A stretch of DNA of 64,000 nucleotides from Pseudomonas pseudonitroreducens (GCF_021603645.1 NZ_BQHJ01000012.1:62001-126000), one strand, 5' to 3'. Shown: positions 40,489 through 50,534, counted from the first letter of the stretch. The notes: generated by a model from the sequence alone, not told the origin. Program-made: numbers and translations.

Positions 40489-41819
40489 CAGCGGCCACCG
40501 ACGATGCTTTGCAGGGTCGCGACGCTGTTGCCGAGCTCGGCGCCATCGGCGGTTTCCTGGCGCAGGTAGCGCTCCAGCATCGGCGCCAGCTGCACCGCGC
40601 GGTCGGTCTTCACGTCCATGCCCGGTGTGTAGCCGCCCAGCGGGATCAGCTCCTTGATGCGCTCATAGGTGCCGCTGAATTCCTTGAACTGGCGCGCCGC
40701 GGAGAGGTGCAGCGGATCGGCCACCTGGCTCATGCAGCGACTCACCGAAGCGCCGATGTCGATGGCCGGGTAATGCCCGACATCAGCCAGCCGGCGCGAC
40801 AGCACGATATGCCCGTCGAGGATGGCGCGGGCGCAGTCGACGATCGGGTCCTGGTGATCGTCGCCTTCCGCCAGCACGGTGTAGATGGCGCTCAGGCTGC
40901 CCGTCTCGCCCTCGCCATTGCCGGCGCTTTCCACCAGCTCCGGGAGCATGCCGAACACCGACGGCGGGTAGCCCTTGGTGGCCGGCGGTTCACCCAGGGC
41001 CAGGGCGATCTCGCGCTGGGCCATGGCGTAGCGGGTCAGCGAATCCACCAGCAGCAGCACGTCCTTGCCCTGGTCACGGAAGTAGGCGGCGATGCTGTGG
41101 CACAGCTCGGTGGCCTTCAGCCGCATCAGCGGCGACTCGTTGGCCGGCGCGACCACCACCACGGCCTTCTGCAGGCCTTCCGGGCCGAGGGAATGCAGGA
41201 TGAATTCCTGCACCTCGCGGCCGCGCTCGCCGATCAACCCGACCACCACCACGTCGGCCTTGGTCTGCCGGGTGATCATCCCCAGCAGCACGCTCTTGCC
41301 CACCCCGCTGCCGGCGAACAGGCCGACGCGCTGGCCCTTGCCCAGGGTCAGCAGGCCATTGATGGCGCGCACGCCGACGTCCAGCGGCTCGGATACCGGA
41401 CGCCGGCGCAACGGGTTCACCTGCGGCAGCTCGGTAGGCAGCGGGTGGCGGCCGGCAAGCTTGCCGAGGCCGTCCAGGGGTTCGCCAAGGCCGTTGACCA
41501 CGCGCCCCAGCCAGGAATGATCGATATGCAGCACGGCTTCGTCCGGCGCCGGGAAGACCCGTGAGCCGGAGGTCAGGCCGACGGGCTTCTTGAAGGGCAT
41601 GAGGTAGGTGATGTCTCGGTTGAAGCCGACCACCTGCGCCTCCAGGCGCTCGCCGTCGGCGACTTCCACGTAGCAACGCTGGCCGGTCATGCGGCGGCAG
41701 CCGAGGCTTTCCAGCAGCAGGCCGGAGACCCGCACCAGGCGACCGCTGACCCGCGCCAGCTGGACCGAGTCCAGCGAACGCAGCGCTTCTTCGAGCTTGA
41801 AGCCGTCGCCCAGGGCCAT
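40488..41819 (-). CDS. fliI: Flagellar export ATPase FliI
   Basis: 443 aa. Walker A is GLFAGSGVGKS (166-176), Walker B lies in DVLLLVDSLTRYA, and there is a conserved GERGREVQEF and an AIDIGASVSR segment. It is an F1-beta-like hexameric ATPase that powers substrate unfolding at the export gate. Start 41819 (MALGDGF) follows the fliH stop. Confidence 0.95.
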   Translation of the reverse strand: MALGDGFKLEEALRSLDSVQLARVSGRLVRVSGLLLESLGCRRMTGQRCYVEVADGERLEAQVVGFNRDITYLMPFKKPVGLTSGSRVFPAPDEAVLHIDHSWLGRVVNGLGEPLDGLGKLAGRHPLPTELPQVNPLRRRPVSEPLDVGVRAINGLLTLGKGQRVGLFAGSGVGKSVLLGMITRQTKADVVVVGLIGERGREVQEFILHSLGPEGLQKAVVVVAPANESPLMRLKATELCHSIAAYFRDQGKDVLLLVDSLTRYAMAQREIALALGEPPATKGYPPSVFGMLPELVESAGNGEGETGSLSAIYTVLAEGDDHQDPIVDCARAILDGHIVLSRRLADVGHYPAIDIGASVSRCMSQVADPLHLSAARQFKEFSGTYERIKELIPLGGYTPGMDVKTDRAVQLAPMLERYLRQETADGAELGNSVATLQSIVGGR

Positions 41820-41821
41820 CT

Positions 41822-42520
41822 TCAGTCTTCGTCCTGCAGGTGCGCGCTCAGCGTTTCCATGCAACTGTCCAGGCGCTGCTGGCAGCCGATGTCGGCTTCC
41901 GCCTGGGCGGTGACGACACGGCATTCGCCCAACGCCAGGCGCTCGTCCGGCACCAGGCGCCACTTCGCGGCGCGCTCGGGGTTCAGCTCGCGGATGCGCG
42001 CGCATTCTTCCGGGTTGAGCAGGATCTGCACCTCGCCCTGCTCGCCCGGCATGGCGGCCAGCGCTTCTTCCGCGAGCGTCAGCAGTTGCGTGGGGTTGAG
42101 CGTGAGCTCGACGCGGATGACCTGCTTCGCCACCTTCTGCACCAGCTCCAGCAACTCTTTCTGGCGGCTGCGCTGGAAGGCCTGGTGATAGTCAGCGAAG
42201 GCATCGACGGCAGCCTGCAAAGGCGCACTGGCCTGCTCGAATACCTGGCGGCCAGCAGCGCGGCCTTCCTCGCGGCCCTTGCGCAGGCCGTCCTGGCGCC
42301 CAGCTTCGAAGCCTTCGCGCAGGCCGGCTTCGCGGCCTTCGCCGACGCCGTCCTGGTAACCCTTCTCCAGGCCTTCCTGGAAGCCGTCGGAGATGGCGCG
42401 CTGGCGCGCGGCCGGGTCGCTGTCCCAGCCATGATTGTCGGCGCTGGCAGTCGCGCAGCGCGGCGGGAAGCGGTAGGGGCGCCAGGCGCGGCTGTCGGCC
42501 TTGATGACTTTGATCGCCAT
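41822..42520 (-). CDS. fliH: Flagellar export regulator FliH
   Basis: 232 aa. Residues about 46-92 hold the FliH glycine-repeat helix (GFQEGLEKGYQDGVGEGREA and on), with Gly every four residues. The C-terminal stator-like domain (KVAKQVIRVELTLNPTQLLTLAEEAL) follows. It dimerises and controls FliI. Confidence 0.92.
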   Translation of the reverse strand: MAIKVIKADSRAWRPYRFPPRCATASADNHGWDSDPAARQRAISDGFQEGLEKGYQDGVGEGREAGLREGFEAGRQDGLRKGREEGRAAGRQVFEQASAPLQAAVDAFADYHQAFQRSRQKELLELVQKVAKQVIRVELTLNPTQLLTLAEEALAAMPGEQGEVQILLNPEECARIRELNPERAAKWRLVPDERLALGECRVVTAQAEADIGCQQRLDSCMETLSAHLQDED

Positions 42521-42526
42521 GCGCGG

Positions 42527-43567
42527 TTACCCCACCGTCTGCTCGCGGAACAGTTGCACCTGCAGGTCGCCCTCGGCGGCCAGTTCGCGCACCACGCCCA
42601 TGATTTCCTTGCGCACCTGCTCGACGCGGCTCAGCGGCACCGGGCCCTGGCGGCGGTTGATCGACTCCATCTGCTGCGCCTGGCGCTTCGGCATGGCGCC
42701 CTGGATGGCGCGCACCAGCTCGGGCTCGGCGCCCTTGAGGGCGACCACCCACTCGTCCAGCGGGATCACCTCCAGCAGGGTCTGCAGCACTTCCTGGTTC
42801 TGTCGCGAGAGAATGAAGAAGTCGTACATCTCGTCTTCGATCCTGCCGACCAGGCTGTCGTTGTGGGCGCGCAGCAGCTCGAACATCTGGTTACGGTCGC
42901 CCTTGAAGCGGTTCATGATGTCCGCCGCCTGCTTCACCCCGCGCACCTGCGAGCCCTGGGTGGAGAGCACGCGCAGGCTGCGGTCGATCAGTTGCTCCAG
43001 CTCGGCGATGACATCGCTGTTCACTTCGCTGAGGTTGGCGATGCGGAACAGCAGTTCGTCCTGGCGTTCGGCGGGCATCGCTTCGAGCACGTCGGTGGCC
43101 ATGCCCGGCGGCAGGAAGGCGAGGAACACCGCCTGCATCTGCGCGTGCTCCTTGGCGATCAGCGCGGCGAACTGCTTGGGATCGATCCACTCCATGCGCG
43201 CCATCTTGGCGCGGATTTCCTCGCCATAGATGCTGTCCAGCAGGTTGCGCGTGATGTCGCTGCCCAGCGCCTTGCCGAGCATGCCGGCGAGGTAGGAACG
43301 CGAGGCGCCCTTGATGCTCGATTGCAGCTTGTAGTCGTCGAAGAAGCGCCCAATGACGTCGGACACGGTGTTCTGCTTGACGTTGGACAGCCGCGCCATC
43401 GCCTGGCTGATGCTGACGATCTCCTCGCGGCTGAAGTTGCGCAAGATGCCCGCGGAGGCCTCGTCACCCATGCTCAGCATGAGGATCGCCGCCTGTTCCA
43501 GGGAGCTCACGGCGCGCATCTGCGGGCCGCGCTTTTTCGTTTCTTCAGGCAGGCTCGTGTCGGTCAT
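42527..43567 (-). CDS. fliG: Flagellar motor switch protein FliG
   Basis: 346 aa. Landmarks are AAILMLSMGDEASAGILRNF, the middle-domain EHAQMQAVFLAFLP (E-H-P-Q type motif, here E-H-A-Q), and the C-terminal torque helix with charged residues (LVRAIQGAMPKRQAQQM). It is the rotor part contacting the stator. Start 43567 (MTDTSL) overlaps fliF by 23 bases. Confidence 0.93.
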   Translation of the reverse strand: MTDTSLPEETKKRGPQMRAVSSLEQAAILMLSMGDEASAGILRNFSREEIVSISQAMARLSNVKQNTVSDVIGRFFDDYKLQSSIKGASRSYLAGMLGKALGSDITRNLLDSIYGEEIRAKMARMEWIDPKQFAALIAKEHAQMQAVFLAFLPPGMATDVLEAMPAERQDELLFRIANLSEVNSDVIAELEQLIDRSLRVLSTQGSQVRGVKQAADIMNRFKGDRNQMFELLRAHNDSLVGRIEDEMYDFFILSRQNQEVLQTLLEVIPLDEWVVALKGAEPELVRAIQGAMPKRQAQQMESINRRQGPVPLSRVEQVRKEIMGVVRELAAEGDLQVQLFREQTVG

Positions 43568-45236
43568 TGCGGCCAATCCAGTGCTTGATCACTTCCGAAA
43601 CCCGTTCCGGGTCGTTCTTCGCCAGCATCTGCAGATGCTCGATCTGGTGCTCCAGGCCCGAGCCCGGCGCCGGCAGACGGATCTCCGAGAGCGGGTTCAG
43701 CTCGCCGAGCACGTTGAGCCCGCCGACGCTTTCATTGGAGAGCGCCAGGCGCCGCTCGGCGTCCAGGGCCAGGGGATACTCGTGGCTCCCTTCAGGCAGC
43801 GCGGCAGTCGCCGCTGGCTGGCTGCGCTGGGTCAGGCTGCGCACTGCCGGGCGCACGCCGAACAGCAGGAACAGCAGGGCGATCAGGCCGAGCACGGTGT
43901 AGCGCACCAGTGCTTGCAGGGCGCTGCTTTCCCACCAGCTGGCGCCCGCCTCTTCCACCGGCACGGCGGCGAAGGGGAACACGCTGACGGTGATCAGGTC
44001 GCCGCGCTGGGCGTTGAAGCCCACCGCGCTCTTGACCATGGCCTCGAAGTCGGCGCGGGCTTTGTCGGTCCAGCCGCCTTCGGGCGCGGTGGCGGCGTTG
44101 ATCACCACGGCGACGCTCTGCTGGCGCAGGGCGAAGGCCGGGTACTTGATGTGGGTGACGCGCTGGTCGAAGTCGTTCTGCCGGGTGGTCTCGTTGCGGG
44201 TCGAGGTCGCGGCCTTGTTGTCGGTCGCGGCGACCTTGCCGTTGCCCGGCGGGTTGGCGCCCTGGGCGGCATTCTGTCCCTGCTGCGGTGGCGGCGGCTC
44301 CGGCGGGCGGTTGCTCAGCGAGCCGGGCACGCCAAGGGCGAGCTGGTCCAGGGTGCTCTCGTTGCGCAGCGACTCACTGCGCAGGCGCGGCGCTTCGCCG
44401 TAGACCTGCTGGGTCTCTTCCTTCTGGCTGAAGTCGATGTCGGCGGACACGCTGATGCGGTAGTTGCCCAGGCCCAGCACCGGCGCCAGCACTTCCTCGA
44501 CATTGCCCACGGCCTTGCGCTGGTACTCGTCCACCGCCTGCCAGTTCTGTGACGGGCCGCCAGCACCGCTGATCCCGCGCGAGAGCAGCACACCGTTCTG
44601 GTCCACCACGCTGACGTCCTCGGCTTTGAGCTGCGGCACGCTGCCGGCCACCAGGTTGACGATGGCGCCGACCTGCTCGGGGCTTAGCCGCTGACCGGGC
44701 GCCAGTTGCAGCAGCACCGAGGCCTTGGCCGGATCGCGGCGGCCGACGACGAAGGAATTGCTGTCCTCGCGGGCGACGTGCACGCGCGCCTGCTCGATGC
44801 CCTTCAGGCCCATGATGGTGCGCGCCAGTTCGCCCTCCAGGCTGCGCTTGAGGCGCACGTCCTGGAGGAAGTGGCTGGTGCCCAGCGGCTCGTCCTTGTC
44901 GAACAGCTCGTAGCCGGCCGGCATCGATACCTTCACGCCCTTGGCCGCCAGCAGCATGCGCGCGCGGGCCAGGTCCTCCTCGCGCACCAGCACCTGGCCG
45001 CTCTGCGGATGCAGGCGATAGTCGAAGGCTTCGGCGTCCAGCACCTGCATCACGTCGGCGGCCGGGTAGGCCTCGCCGGCGCCATACAGCGGGCGATAGG
45101 CACCCTGGTCGCGCCACAGGTAGAACACCACGGCGGCGGCCAGCAGCGCGGCGCCCAGGGCGATAGCGAGCAGCCCCAGGCGCGGGTCGAGCTTGAGTTT
45201 GTCGAGCGCCAGGCGCCCTTTCAGATTCTGCAGCAC
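43545..45236 (-). CDS. fliF: Flagellar MS-ring protein FliF
   Basis: 563 aa, GTG start with AAGGA 6 bases upstream. It has two membrane helices (about 21-42 and 440-462) and between them the ring-building motifs (GEAYPAADVMQVLDAEAFDYRLH; KRSLEGELARTIMGLKGIEQARVHVA). The C-terminal FliG-binding tail ends IEHLQMLAKNDPERVSEVIKHWI. It forms the base ring in the inner membrane. Confidence 0.94.
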   Translation of the reverse strand: MLQNLKGRLALDKLKLDPRLGLLAIALGAALLAAAVVFYLWRDQGAYRPLYGAGEAYPAADVMQVLDAEAFDYRLHPQSGQVLVREEDLARARMLLAAKGVKVSMPAGYELFDKDEPLGTSHFLQDVRLKRSLEGELARTIMGLKGIEQARVHVAREDSNSFVVGRRDPAKASVLLQLAPGQRLSPEQVGAIVNLVAGSVPQLKAEDVSVVDQNGVLLSRGISGAGGPSQNWQAVDEYQRKAVGNVEEVLAPVLGLGNYRISVSADIDFSQKEETQQVYGEAPRLRSESLRNESTLDQLALGVPGSLSNRPPEPPPPQQGQNAAQGANPPGNGKVAATDNKAATSTRNETTRQNDFDQRVTHIKYPAFALRQQSVAVVINAATAPEGGWTDKARADFEAMVKSAVGFNAQRGDLITVSVFPFAAVPVEEAGASWWESSALQALVRYTVLGLIALLFLLFGVRPAVRSLTQRSQPAATAALPEGSHEYPLALDAERRLALSNESVGGLNVLGELNPLSEIRLPAPGSGLEHQIEHLQMLAKNDPERVSEVIKHWIGRNDRHEPA

Positions 45237-45245
45237 TGTCAGTCC

Positions 45246-45581
45246 TTACAGCGGCATGCGGATGATGTCGTCGAAGGCGCCGGTGAGCTTGTTGCGCACC
45301 TGCAGCAGCGCGGAAAACGACACGCTGGCCTTCTGGCTCTGGATCATGGCGCCGACCAGGTCGTCGCTCTGGCCGCTGTCCACCGCGGCCATGGCGGCAC
45401 TGGACTTGTGCTGCTCGGCATCCACCGAGCGCAGCGCCTGCTCGAAGCTGGCACCGATGCCCTGCGCCGGCGCATTGCCGCCGAGCGGCGCGGCGGGCCG
45501 CACGGCCGGGCCGCTGGCCAGATCGGCGTAACGGTTCATCCGGTCCAGCATGTCCTGCTGCACCTGCATGATCGAACTCAT
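45246..45581 (-). CDS. fliE: Flagellar hook-basal body protein FliE
   Basis: 111 aa. The C-terminal half (SDDLVGAMIQSQKASVSFSALLQVRNKLTGAFDDIIRMPL) is the FliE family signature. It joins MS ring and rod. Start 45581 has GGAG 7 bases upstream. It follows lafK by 25 bases. Confidence 0.9.
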   Translation of the reverse strand: MSSIMQVQQDMLDRMNRYADLASGPAVRPAAPLGGNAPAQGIGASFEQALRSVDAEQHKSSAAMAAVDSGQSDDLVGAMIQSQKASVSFSALLQVRNKLTGAFDDIIRMPL

Positions 45582-45606
45582 GGAAGGTCTCCCCCGGAAG
45601 ACGTAA

Positions 45607-47007
45607 TCAGAACTGCACCTGCACGCCCTGCTCACGCATCGCGTTGAGCCGGTAGCGCAGCGCGCGGGTGGTCATGCCCAGGCTCTCGGCGGCCTTGGTC
45701 TTGTGCCCGCCGAAGCGGCGGATGGTGTCGATCACATGCTGGTACTCGGCGAGCTTGCCGCTGGCGCGCAGTGCGGCGCGGCCGCCTTCGGCCGCCAGCG
45801 GGATCACCGCGGCGACAGTCGCCAGCGTGGCCGGCGGCGCGGCCAGGCCGAGGTCGCGTGGCTGGATGAACAGGCCGTTGCGCAGCACCAGGGCGCGTTG
45901 CAGGGTGTTCTCCAGCTCGCGCACATTGCCCGGCCAGTCGTGCTGCAGCAGCGCGCGGCCGGCGGCCTCGGTAAGCAGGTCATGCTCGGCGTCCTGCGGG
46001 GCGTACTGGCGGATGAAACGCCGCGCCAGCGGCAGCACGTCTTCCTTGCGCTCGCGCAGGGGGGCGATGTGCAGCGGCAGCACGTCGAGGCGGAACATCA
46101 GGTCGGCGCGGAAGCGCCCTTCGCCGACTTCGGCCTGCAGGTCGCGGTTGGTGGCGGCGATCACGCGTACGTCGAGCTCGATCTCGCGGCGCCCGCCGAG
46201 GCGCTCCACGCGCTGCTCCTGCAGGACGCGGAGCAACTTGGCCTGCAGGGCCAGCGGCAGCTCGCCGATTTCGTCGAGCAGCAGGGTGCCGCCGTTGGCC
46301 AGCTCGAACTTGCCCGGCTGGGCAGTCACCGCGCCGGTGAAGGCACCGCGTTCGTGGCCGAAGAGGATGGATTCGAGCATCGCCTCGGGGATCGCCGCGC
46401 AGTTCACCGCGACAAACGGCGCGTCCGGGCTGGCGATGCCGTGGATGTAGCGGGCCAGCAGTTCCTTGCCGGTGCCGGTCTCGCCGGTGATCAGGATCGG
46501 CGCGCGGGTCTGCGCGACACGCTGCGCCATGGCCAGCAGGCGGCGACCAGCCTGGGAGCGCGAAACGAACAGTTCCTGGGCAGCGCTGGAGGCTTCCTGA
46601 CGCCGCAGCAGTGCGGCCAGCTGGCCGGCGCCGAACGGCGACAGCAGGTAGTCGACGCAACCCAGGTCAAGCAGGGTGGCGGCCTTTTCCTGCTCTTCAT
46701 AGCCGACGATGGGCACCACGTCGCGCTCGCGGCCATCGCCGAGCAGCGCGCCAACCTGGGCATACAGATCAGGCGCGGGGAAGGCGCCGGCGAGGATGAA
46801 CAGCAGGGCCGCGTCGCTGCGCGCACGGGCCAGTTCGGCGAAGCCGGAGAAACGTTCGACGCGGCAGCCTTCGGCCAGCAGCGTCTGCAAAAGCAGGGCG
46901 TGAGCGGCGTCCGAGGACGGCCCGATGATCGCAACTTTTTTCTGCGCAGGCCGCTCTTCGAGCAGCGTTTCACATAATTGATCGATCGACTGGCTTAAAC
47001 TGTTCAC
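45607..47007 (-). CDS. lafK: LafK-like sigma-54-dependent flagellar master activator
   Basis: 466 aa, GTG start with GGAAA 6 bases upstream. The N-terminal 130 residues resemble a receiver domain without recognisable phospho-acceptor residues, as in FleQ/LafK. The AAA+ domain has Walker A GETGTGKE (175-182) and an intact sigma-54 contact loop GAFTGA (221-226). The C-terminal Fis-type helix-turn-helix is [22 protein letters not shown]. It is placed before fliE, as LafK is in lateral clusters. It likely drives the sigma-54 promoters upstream of fliD and flgB. Confidence 0.88.
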   Translation of the reverse strand: MNSLSQSIDQLCETLLEERPAQKKVAIIGPSSDAAHALLLQTLLAEGCRVERFSGFAELARARSDAALLFILAGAFPAPDLYAQVGALLGDGRERDVVPIVGYEEQEKAATLLDLGCVDYLLSPFGAGQLAALLRRQEASSAAQELFVSRSQAGRRLLAMAQRVAQTRAPILITGETGTGKELLARYIHGIASPDAPFVAVNCAAIPEAMLESILFGHERGAFTGAVTAQPGKFELANGGTLLLDEIGELPLALQAKLLRVLQEQRVERLGGRREIELDVRVIAATNRDLQAEVGEGRFRADLMFRLDVLPLHIAPLRERKEDVLPLARRFIRQYAPQDAEHDLLTEAAGRALLQHDWPGNVRELENTLQRALVLRNGLFIQPRDLGLAAPPATLATVAAVIPLAAEGGRAALRASGKLAEYQHVIDTIRRFGGHKTKAAESLGMTTRALRYRLNAMREQGVQVQF

Positions 47008-47459
47008 CGCAACTTTCCATTCGCTAGTGCGTTCGCAAGCCCTCCATCGTTCAACGCCAGCATCAGCCGACAACTATAATCGGCGACTGCGGAACCTGTT
47101 TCTGGATCGGCTATCTCACGGGTGGCATTGCAACAACTTCGTCATATATGAAGTCGCTGCAACCTGTAACTAACCCAGCCACCCTAACAAGTGCCAGCAC
47201 TACGCCATAGCTTCCCGCCGATTAATTAAGATCAATAGACAAAAAGTTCCGTCAAAAACAGCATTTGATATCTATTGATTTAATCGGGCGACCTCAGATC
47301 GCTATCATTGCGCCACGTCAGCAGCCTGTGACGCAGCAGTCACGGGCCTCCTGACAGACAGAGCATGCCGCGAGCAACGATCAGCCGACCCCGGCGGTCA
47401 CGACACTTCCCGTGTCCTTGGGCAGATGGCAGATCGAACCTGGAAGTACGACGCTGAGC
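47008..47459. other. Divergent intergenic region between lafK and fliM
   Basis: 452 bases, markedly AT-richer than its surroundings around 47220-47285 (GATTAATTAAGATCAATAG), which suggests promoters for one or both divergent flagellar operons. An imperfect dyad CCTGTGAC-N6-GTCACGGG lies at 47325-47346. I did not find a sigma-54 site with correct spacing for either side. Confidence 0.5.
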
Positions 47460-48299
47460 ATGACTGGCAAATCAAAAGTCCACCATGGCGTGCCCGCCGA
47501 CAGTCTCATCCGACTGAAACCGCAGAAACTCGGCCGGCATTATCACAAGATTCCGCAGTACATCAAAGAGATCTCCGGAAAGTATCCGCGGATTATCAGC
47601 GACTATTTCCTGCGACATTATCGAATCAATCTCGAACTGGCCAACCTGACTATTCACGAGGAACTTCCCCGTGAACTCGAGTGCCTTTTCGATTCGCCCC
47701 TGGGCAAGTTCGGTTTCGCCATGGACCGCGCCCTGCTCACCGAAGTCATCGAGTGCTATTACGGCGGCACGCTGGTCGCCAATCGCGATACGCCGCCGAT
47801 CAGCAGCTCCGAGCAACGCATGCTCGAGCGCCTCGGCCTGGACGTGGTCGACCTGTTCGGCCGCGCCCTGCTGATGGGCGAATCGGTCGGCCGCCTGCAG
47901 CAGATCGACCCCACCTATGAAGAGGTGCAGTGGGAGTATGTGGCCGAGTTCAGCTACGTCAGCCACCTGACCGGCGAGCGCTCCTCGCTCTACCTCTACC
48001 TGGACAACCCGCTGGCGGACGAGCTCACCCGCCGCCTCGCCGGCCCACCACCGCCGCGCCTGACCGGCAACCCGGTGGAGCACATCAAGCACCTGCCGCT
48101 GCGCCTGGACTGCGTGGTTGCCGCCGCGCGCATGCCACTCGCCCAGGTACTCGCCCTGGAGCCGGGTGATGTGTTGATGATCCGCCCGCTGGACCGCGTC
48201 GAGGTCCGCGTGAACCAGCAGAAGCTGTTCCGCGGCGCCATCTTCGAAGACGACGGCACCCTCTTCCTCTCCTCCCTGGAAAGCGTGAAAAACCCATGA
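47460..48299 (+). CDS. fliM: Flagellar motor switch protein FliM, short lateral type
   Basis: 279 aa from ATG 47460, shorter than the usual 320-330. It keeps the middle domain (DYFLRHYRINLELANLTI, CYYGGTLVANRD...SSEQRMLERLGLDVVDLFGRAL) and the C-terminal SpoA-like domain (LEPGDVLMIRPLDRVEVRVNQQKLFRGAIFEDDG). The N-terminal CheY-binding peptide normally found before the middle domain (EID-x-LL type) is absent. A GTG start at 47412 would add 16 residues but no such motif. It overlaps fliN by 4 bases. Confidence 0.88.
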   Translation: MTGKSKVHHGVPADSLIRLKPQKLGRHYHKIPQYIKEISGKYPRIISDYFLRHYRINLELANLTIHEELPRELECLFDSPLGKFGFAMDRALLTEVIECYYGGTLVANRDTPPISSSEQRMLERLGLDVVDLFGRALLMGESVGRLQQIDPTYEEVQWEYVAEFSYVSHLTGERSSLYLYLDNPLADELTRRLAGPPPPRLTGNPVEHIKHLPLRLDCVVAAARMPLAQVLALEPGDVLMIRPLDRVEVRVNQQKLFRGAIFEDDGTLFLSSLESVKNP

Positions 48300-48667
48300 C
48301 TGGCTCTCTCTCCGACTCCGAGTTCGAGTCGCTGATCAACGATGACGACCTGGACCTGACCCAGGACGCCACCGACATTCCCGCCGAGCCCGTGCGCGCT
48401 TCATTGCCGCAGCAGGACCTGAGCTTCTTCGGCAAGATTCCGGTAAACGTCACCCTCGAAGTCGCCTCGGTGGAAATCTCGCTGAAGGAGCTGATGGATG
48501 TGGACGCCAACAGCGTGATCATCCTCGACAAGCTCGCTGGCGAGCCGCTGGACGTGAAGGTCAACGGCGCGCTGTTCGCCAAGGCCGAAGTGGTAGTGAT
48601 GAACGGCAACTACGGCCTGCGCGTGCTCGAACTGTGCGGCGCCAGCCTCGACGCCCTGACTGCCTGA
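48296..48667 (+). CDS. fliN: Flagellar motor switch protein FliN
   Basis: 123 aa. The C-terminal SpoA domain (FFGKIPVNVTLEVASVEISLKELMDVDANSVIILDKLAGEPLDVKVNG) is typical. It completes the C ring with FliM and FliG. Overlaps: fliM by 4 bases and fliP by one. fliO is not found between fliN and fliP. Confidence 0.93.
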   Translation: MTGSLSDSEFESLINDDDLDLTQDATDIPAEPVRASLPQQDLSFFGKIPVNVTLEVASVEISLKELMDVDANSVIILDKLAGEPLDVKVNGALFAKAEVVVMNGNYGLRVLELCGASLDALTA

Positions 48668-49437
48668 TGAAATTGCGCCGCTTCCTGACCGGCAGATTGC
48701 CAGCCACGCTGGGCCTGCTCATCGCCGTGCTGTGCCCGCTCTACGCGCAGGCAGCCGGCGGCGAGGTGACGCTGTTCAACCTGCACGACACGGCAGACGG
48801 CCAGGCCTTCAGCGTCAAGCTGCAGATTCTCATCGTCATGACGCTGCTGGGCTTCCTCCCGGCGATGCTCATGCTGATGACCTGCTTCACCCGTTTCGTC
48901 ATCGTGCTGGCGATCCTCCGGCAGGCCATCGGCCTGCAGCAGAGCCCGCCGAACAACGTGCTGGTGGGCATCGCCCTGATCATGACCCTGCTGGTCATGC
49001 GCCCGGTGTGGCAGGACATCTACGCCAATGCCTACCAGCCCTTCGAGGCCGACCAGATCAGCCTGGAAGACGGCCTCGGGCGCGCCAAGCAGACGCTGAG
49101 CCGCTTCATGCTCGCGCAGACCAACCGCACCTCGCTGGAAACCATGGTCTCCCTGGCCGGCGAAAGCGTGCCGGAGAAATTCGAAGACCTGGACTTCTCC
49201 CTGCTGCTGCCGTCGTTCGTGCTCAGCGAGCTGAAGACCGCCTTCCAGCTCGGCTTCATGATCTTCATCCCGTTCCTGGTGATCGACCTGGTGGTGGCCA
49301 GCGTGCTGATGGCGATGGGCATGATGATGCTCTCGCCGATGATGATCTCGCTGCCGTTCAAGCTGATGATCTTTGTGCTGGTGGACGGCTGGGCCCTGAT
49401 GATGGGCACGCTGACCAGCAGCGTGCAGCCCTTCTAG
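48667..49437 (+). CDS. fliP: Flagellar export gate protein FliP
   Basis: 256 aa with a cleavable-type N-terminal signal (LLIAVLCPLYAQA) and the export-gate signature (IVMTLLGFLPAMLMLMTCFTRFVIVLAILRQAIGLQQSPPN; FIPFLVIDLVVASVLMAMGMMML). It forms the FliPQR channel. The start overlaps the fliN stop by one base. Confidence 0.95.
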   Translation: MKLRRFLTGRLPATLGLLIAVLCPLYAQAAGGEVTLFNLHDTADGQAFSVKLQILIVMTLLGFLPAMLMLMTCFTRFVIVLAILRQAIGLQQSPPNNVLVGIALIMTLLVMRPVWQDIYANAYQPFEADQISLEDGLGRAKQTLSRFMLAQTNRTSLETMVSLAGESVPEKFEDLDFSLLLPSFVLSELKTAFQLGFMIFIPFLVIDLVVASVLMAMGMMMLSPMMISLPFKLMIFVLVDGWALMMGTLTSSVQPF

Positions 49438-49456
49438 CGGCCTTGCGGAGAACGCC

Positions 49457-49729
49457 ATGCTCACCCCGGAAAGCGCCGTCGACATCGTTTCCAACGCCGT
49501 GCACATCACCGCGCTGATCGTTTGCGTGCTGATCCTGCCGAGCCTGATCGGCGGCCTGCTGATCAGCATTTTCCAGGCGGCCACGCAGATCAACGAGCAG
49601 ATGCTCAGCTTCCTGCCGCGCCTGCTGATCACCCTGGGGATGCTGGTGTTCGCCGGGCACTGGATCCTGCGCACGCTCTCAGAGCTGTTCATCCAGTCGT
49701 TCCACCAGGCAGGCCGCCTGGTCGGCTGA
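49457..49729 (+). CDS. fliQ: Flagellar export gate protein FliQ
   Basis: 90 aa, two helices (ITALIVCVLILPSLIGGLLISIFQAATQINEQ...LPRLLITLGMLVFAGHWIL), the normal FliQ size and pattern. It begins 19 bases after fliP, with a GGAGAACGCC leader. Confidence 0.94.
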   Translation: MLTPESAVDIVSNAVHITALIVCVLILPSLIGGLLISIFQAATQINEQMLSFLPRLLITLGMLVFAGHWILRTLSELFIQSFHQAGRLVG

Positions 49730-49733
49730 TGCC

Positions 49734-50534
49734 ATGCAGCCAGGCGCATCCTTCCTGCAGGCCTTCGACTACCTGCAAACGCTGCAGGCCTGGTGGTGGC
49801 CCTTCTGCCGGATCATGGCGGTGTTCGCCCTGGCGCCGATCTTCAGCCACAAGGCGATCCCCATGCGCCTGCGCATACTTCTCGGCCTGGCCCTGACCGT
49901 CGCCCTCGGCGCCGCGCTGCCACGGCCGCCGGCTATCGACCCGCTGTCCGCCCAGGGTCTGCTGGTAGCGCTGGAGCAGATCGTCTTCGGCCTGATGCTG
50001 GGCCTCTCGCTGATGCTGGTGTTCACCGTGTTCACCCTGGTCGGCGACGTGATTTCCACCCAGCTCGGCCTGAGCATGGCGGTGTACAACGACCCCATGA
50101 ACGGCGTGTCGTCGTCCTCGATCCTCTACCAGCTGTACTTCATCCTGCTGGTGTTCCTGTTCCTCTCCATCGACGGCCACCTGCTGGTGGTGAGCATCCT
50201 CTACCAGAGTTTCATCTATTGGCCGGTGGGCAGCGGCCTGCACTACCTGGGGCTGGAGTCGGTAGTGGGCAGCCTGGCCTGGGTATTCGCCGCCGCGGTG
50301 CTGATCACCCTGCCGGTGGTGTTCTGCATGACCCTGGTGCAGTTCTGCTTCGGCCTGCTGAACCGCATCTCGCCGGCGCTCAACCTGTTCTCCCTGGGCT
50401 TCCCCATGGCGGTGCTGGCCGGCCTGGTATGCATCTGGCTGACCCTGCCGGATATCCCCGAGAACTACCTCAAGCTCACCCGCCAGCTGCTCGATGCCAT
50501 CGGCGTGATCTTCCGCGAGGGGCGCCATGGCTGA
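49734..50534 (+). CDS. fliR: Flagellar export gate protein FliR
   Basis: 266 aa, about six helices. The features ALAPIFSHKAIPMRLRILLGLALTVAL and GEVISTQ-like VGDVISTQLGLSMAVYNDPMNG are those of FliR. It starts 4 bases after fliQ and overlaps flhB by 8. Confidence 0.93.
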   Translation: MQPGASFLQAFDYLQTLQAWWWPFCRIMAVFALAPIFSHKAIPMRLRILLGLALTVALGAALPRPPAIDPLSAQGLLVALEQIVFGLMLGLSLMLVFTVFTLVGDVISTQLGLSMAVYNDPMNGVSSSSILYQLYFILLVFLFLSIDGHLLVVSILYQSFIYWPVGSGLHYLGLESVVGSLAWVFAAAVLITLPVVFCMTLVQFCFGLLNRISPALNLFSLGFPMAVLAGLVCIWLTLPDIPENYLKLTRQLLDAIGVIFREGRHG

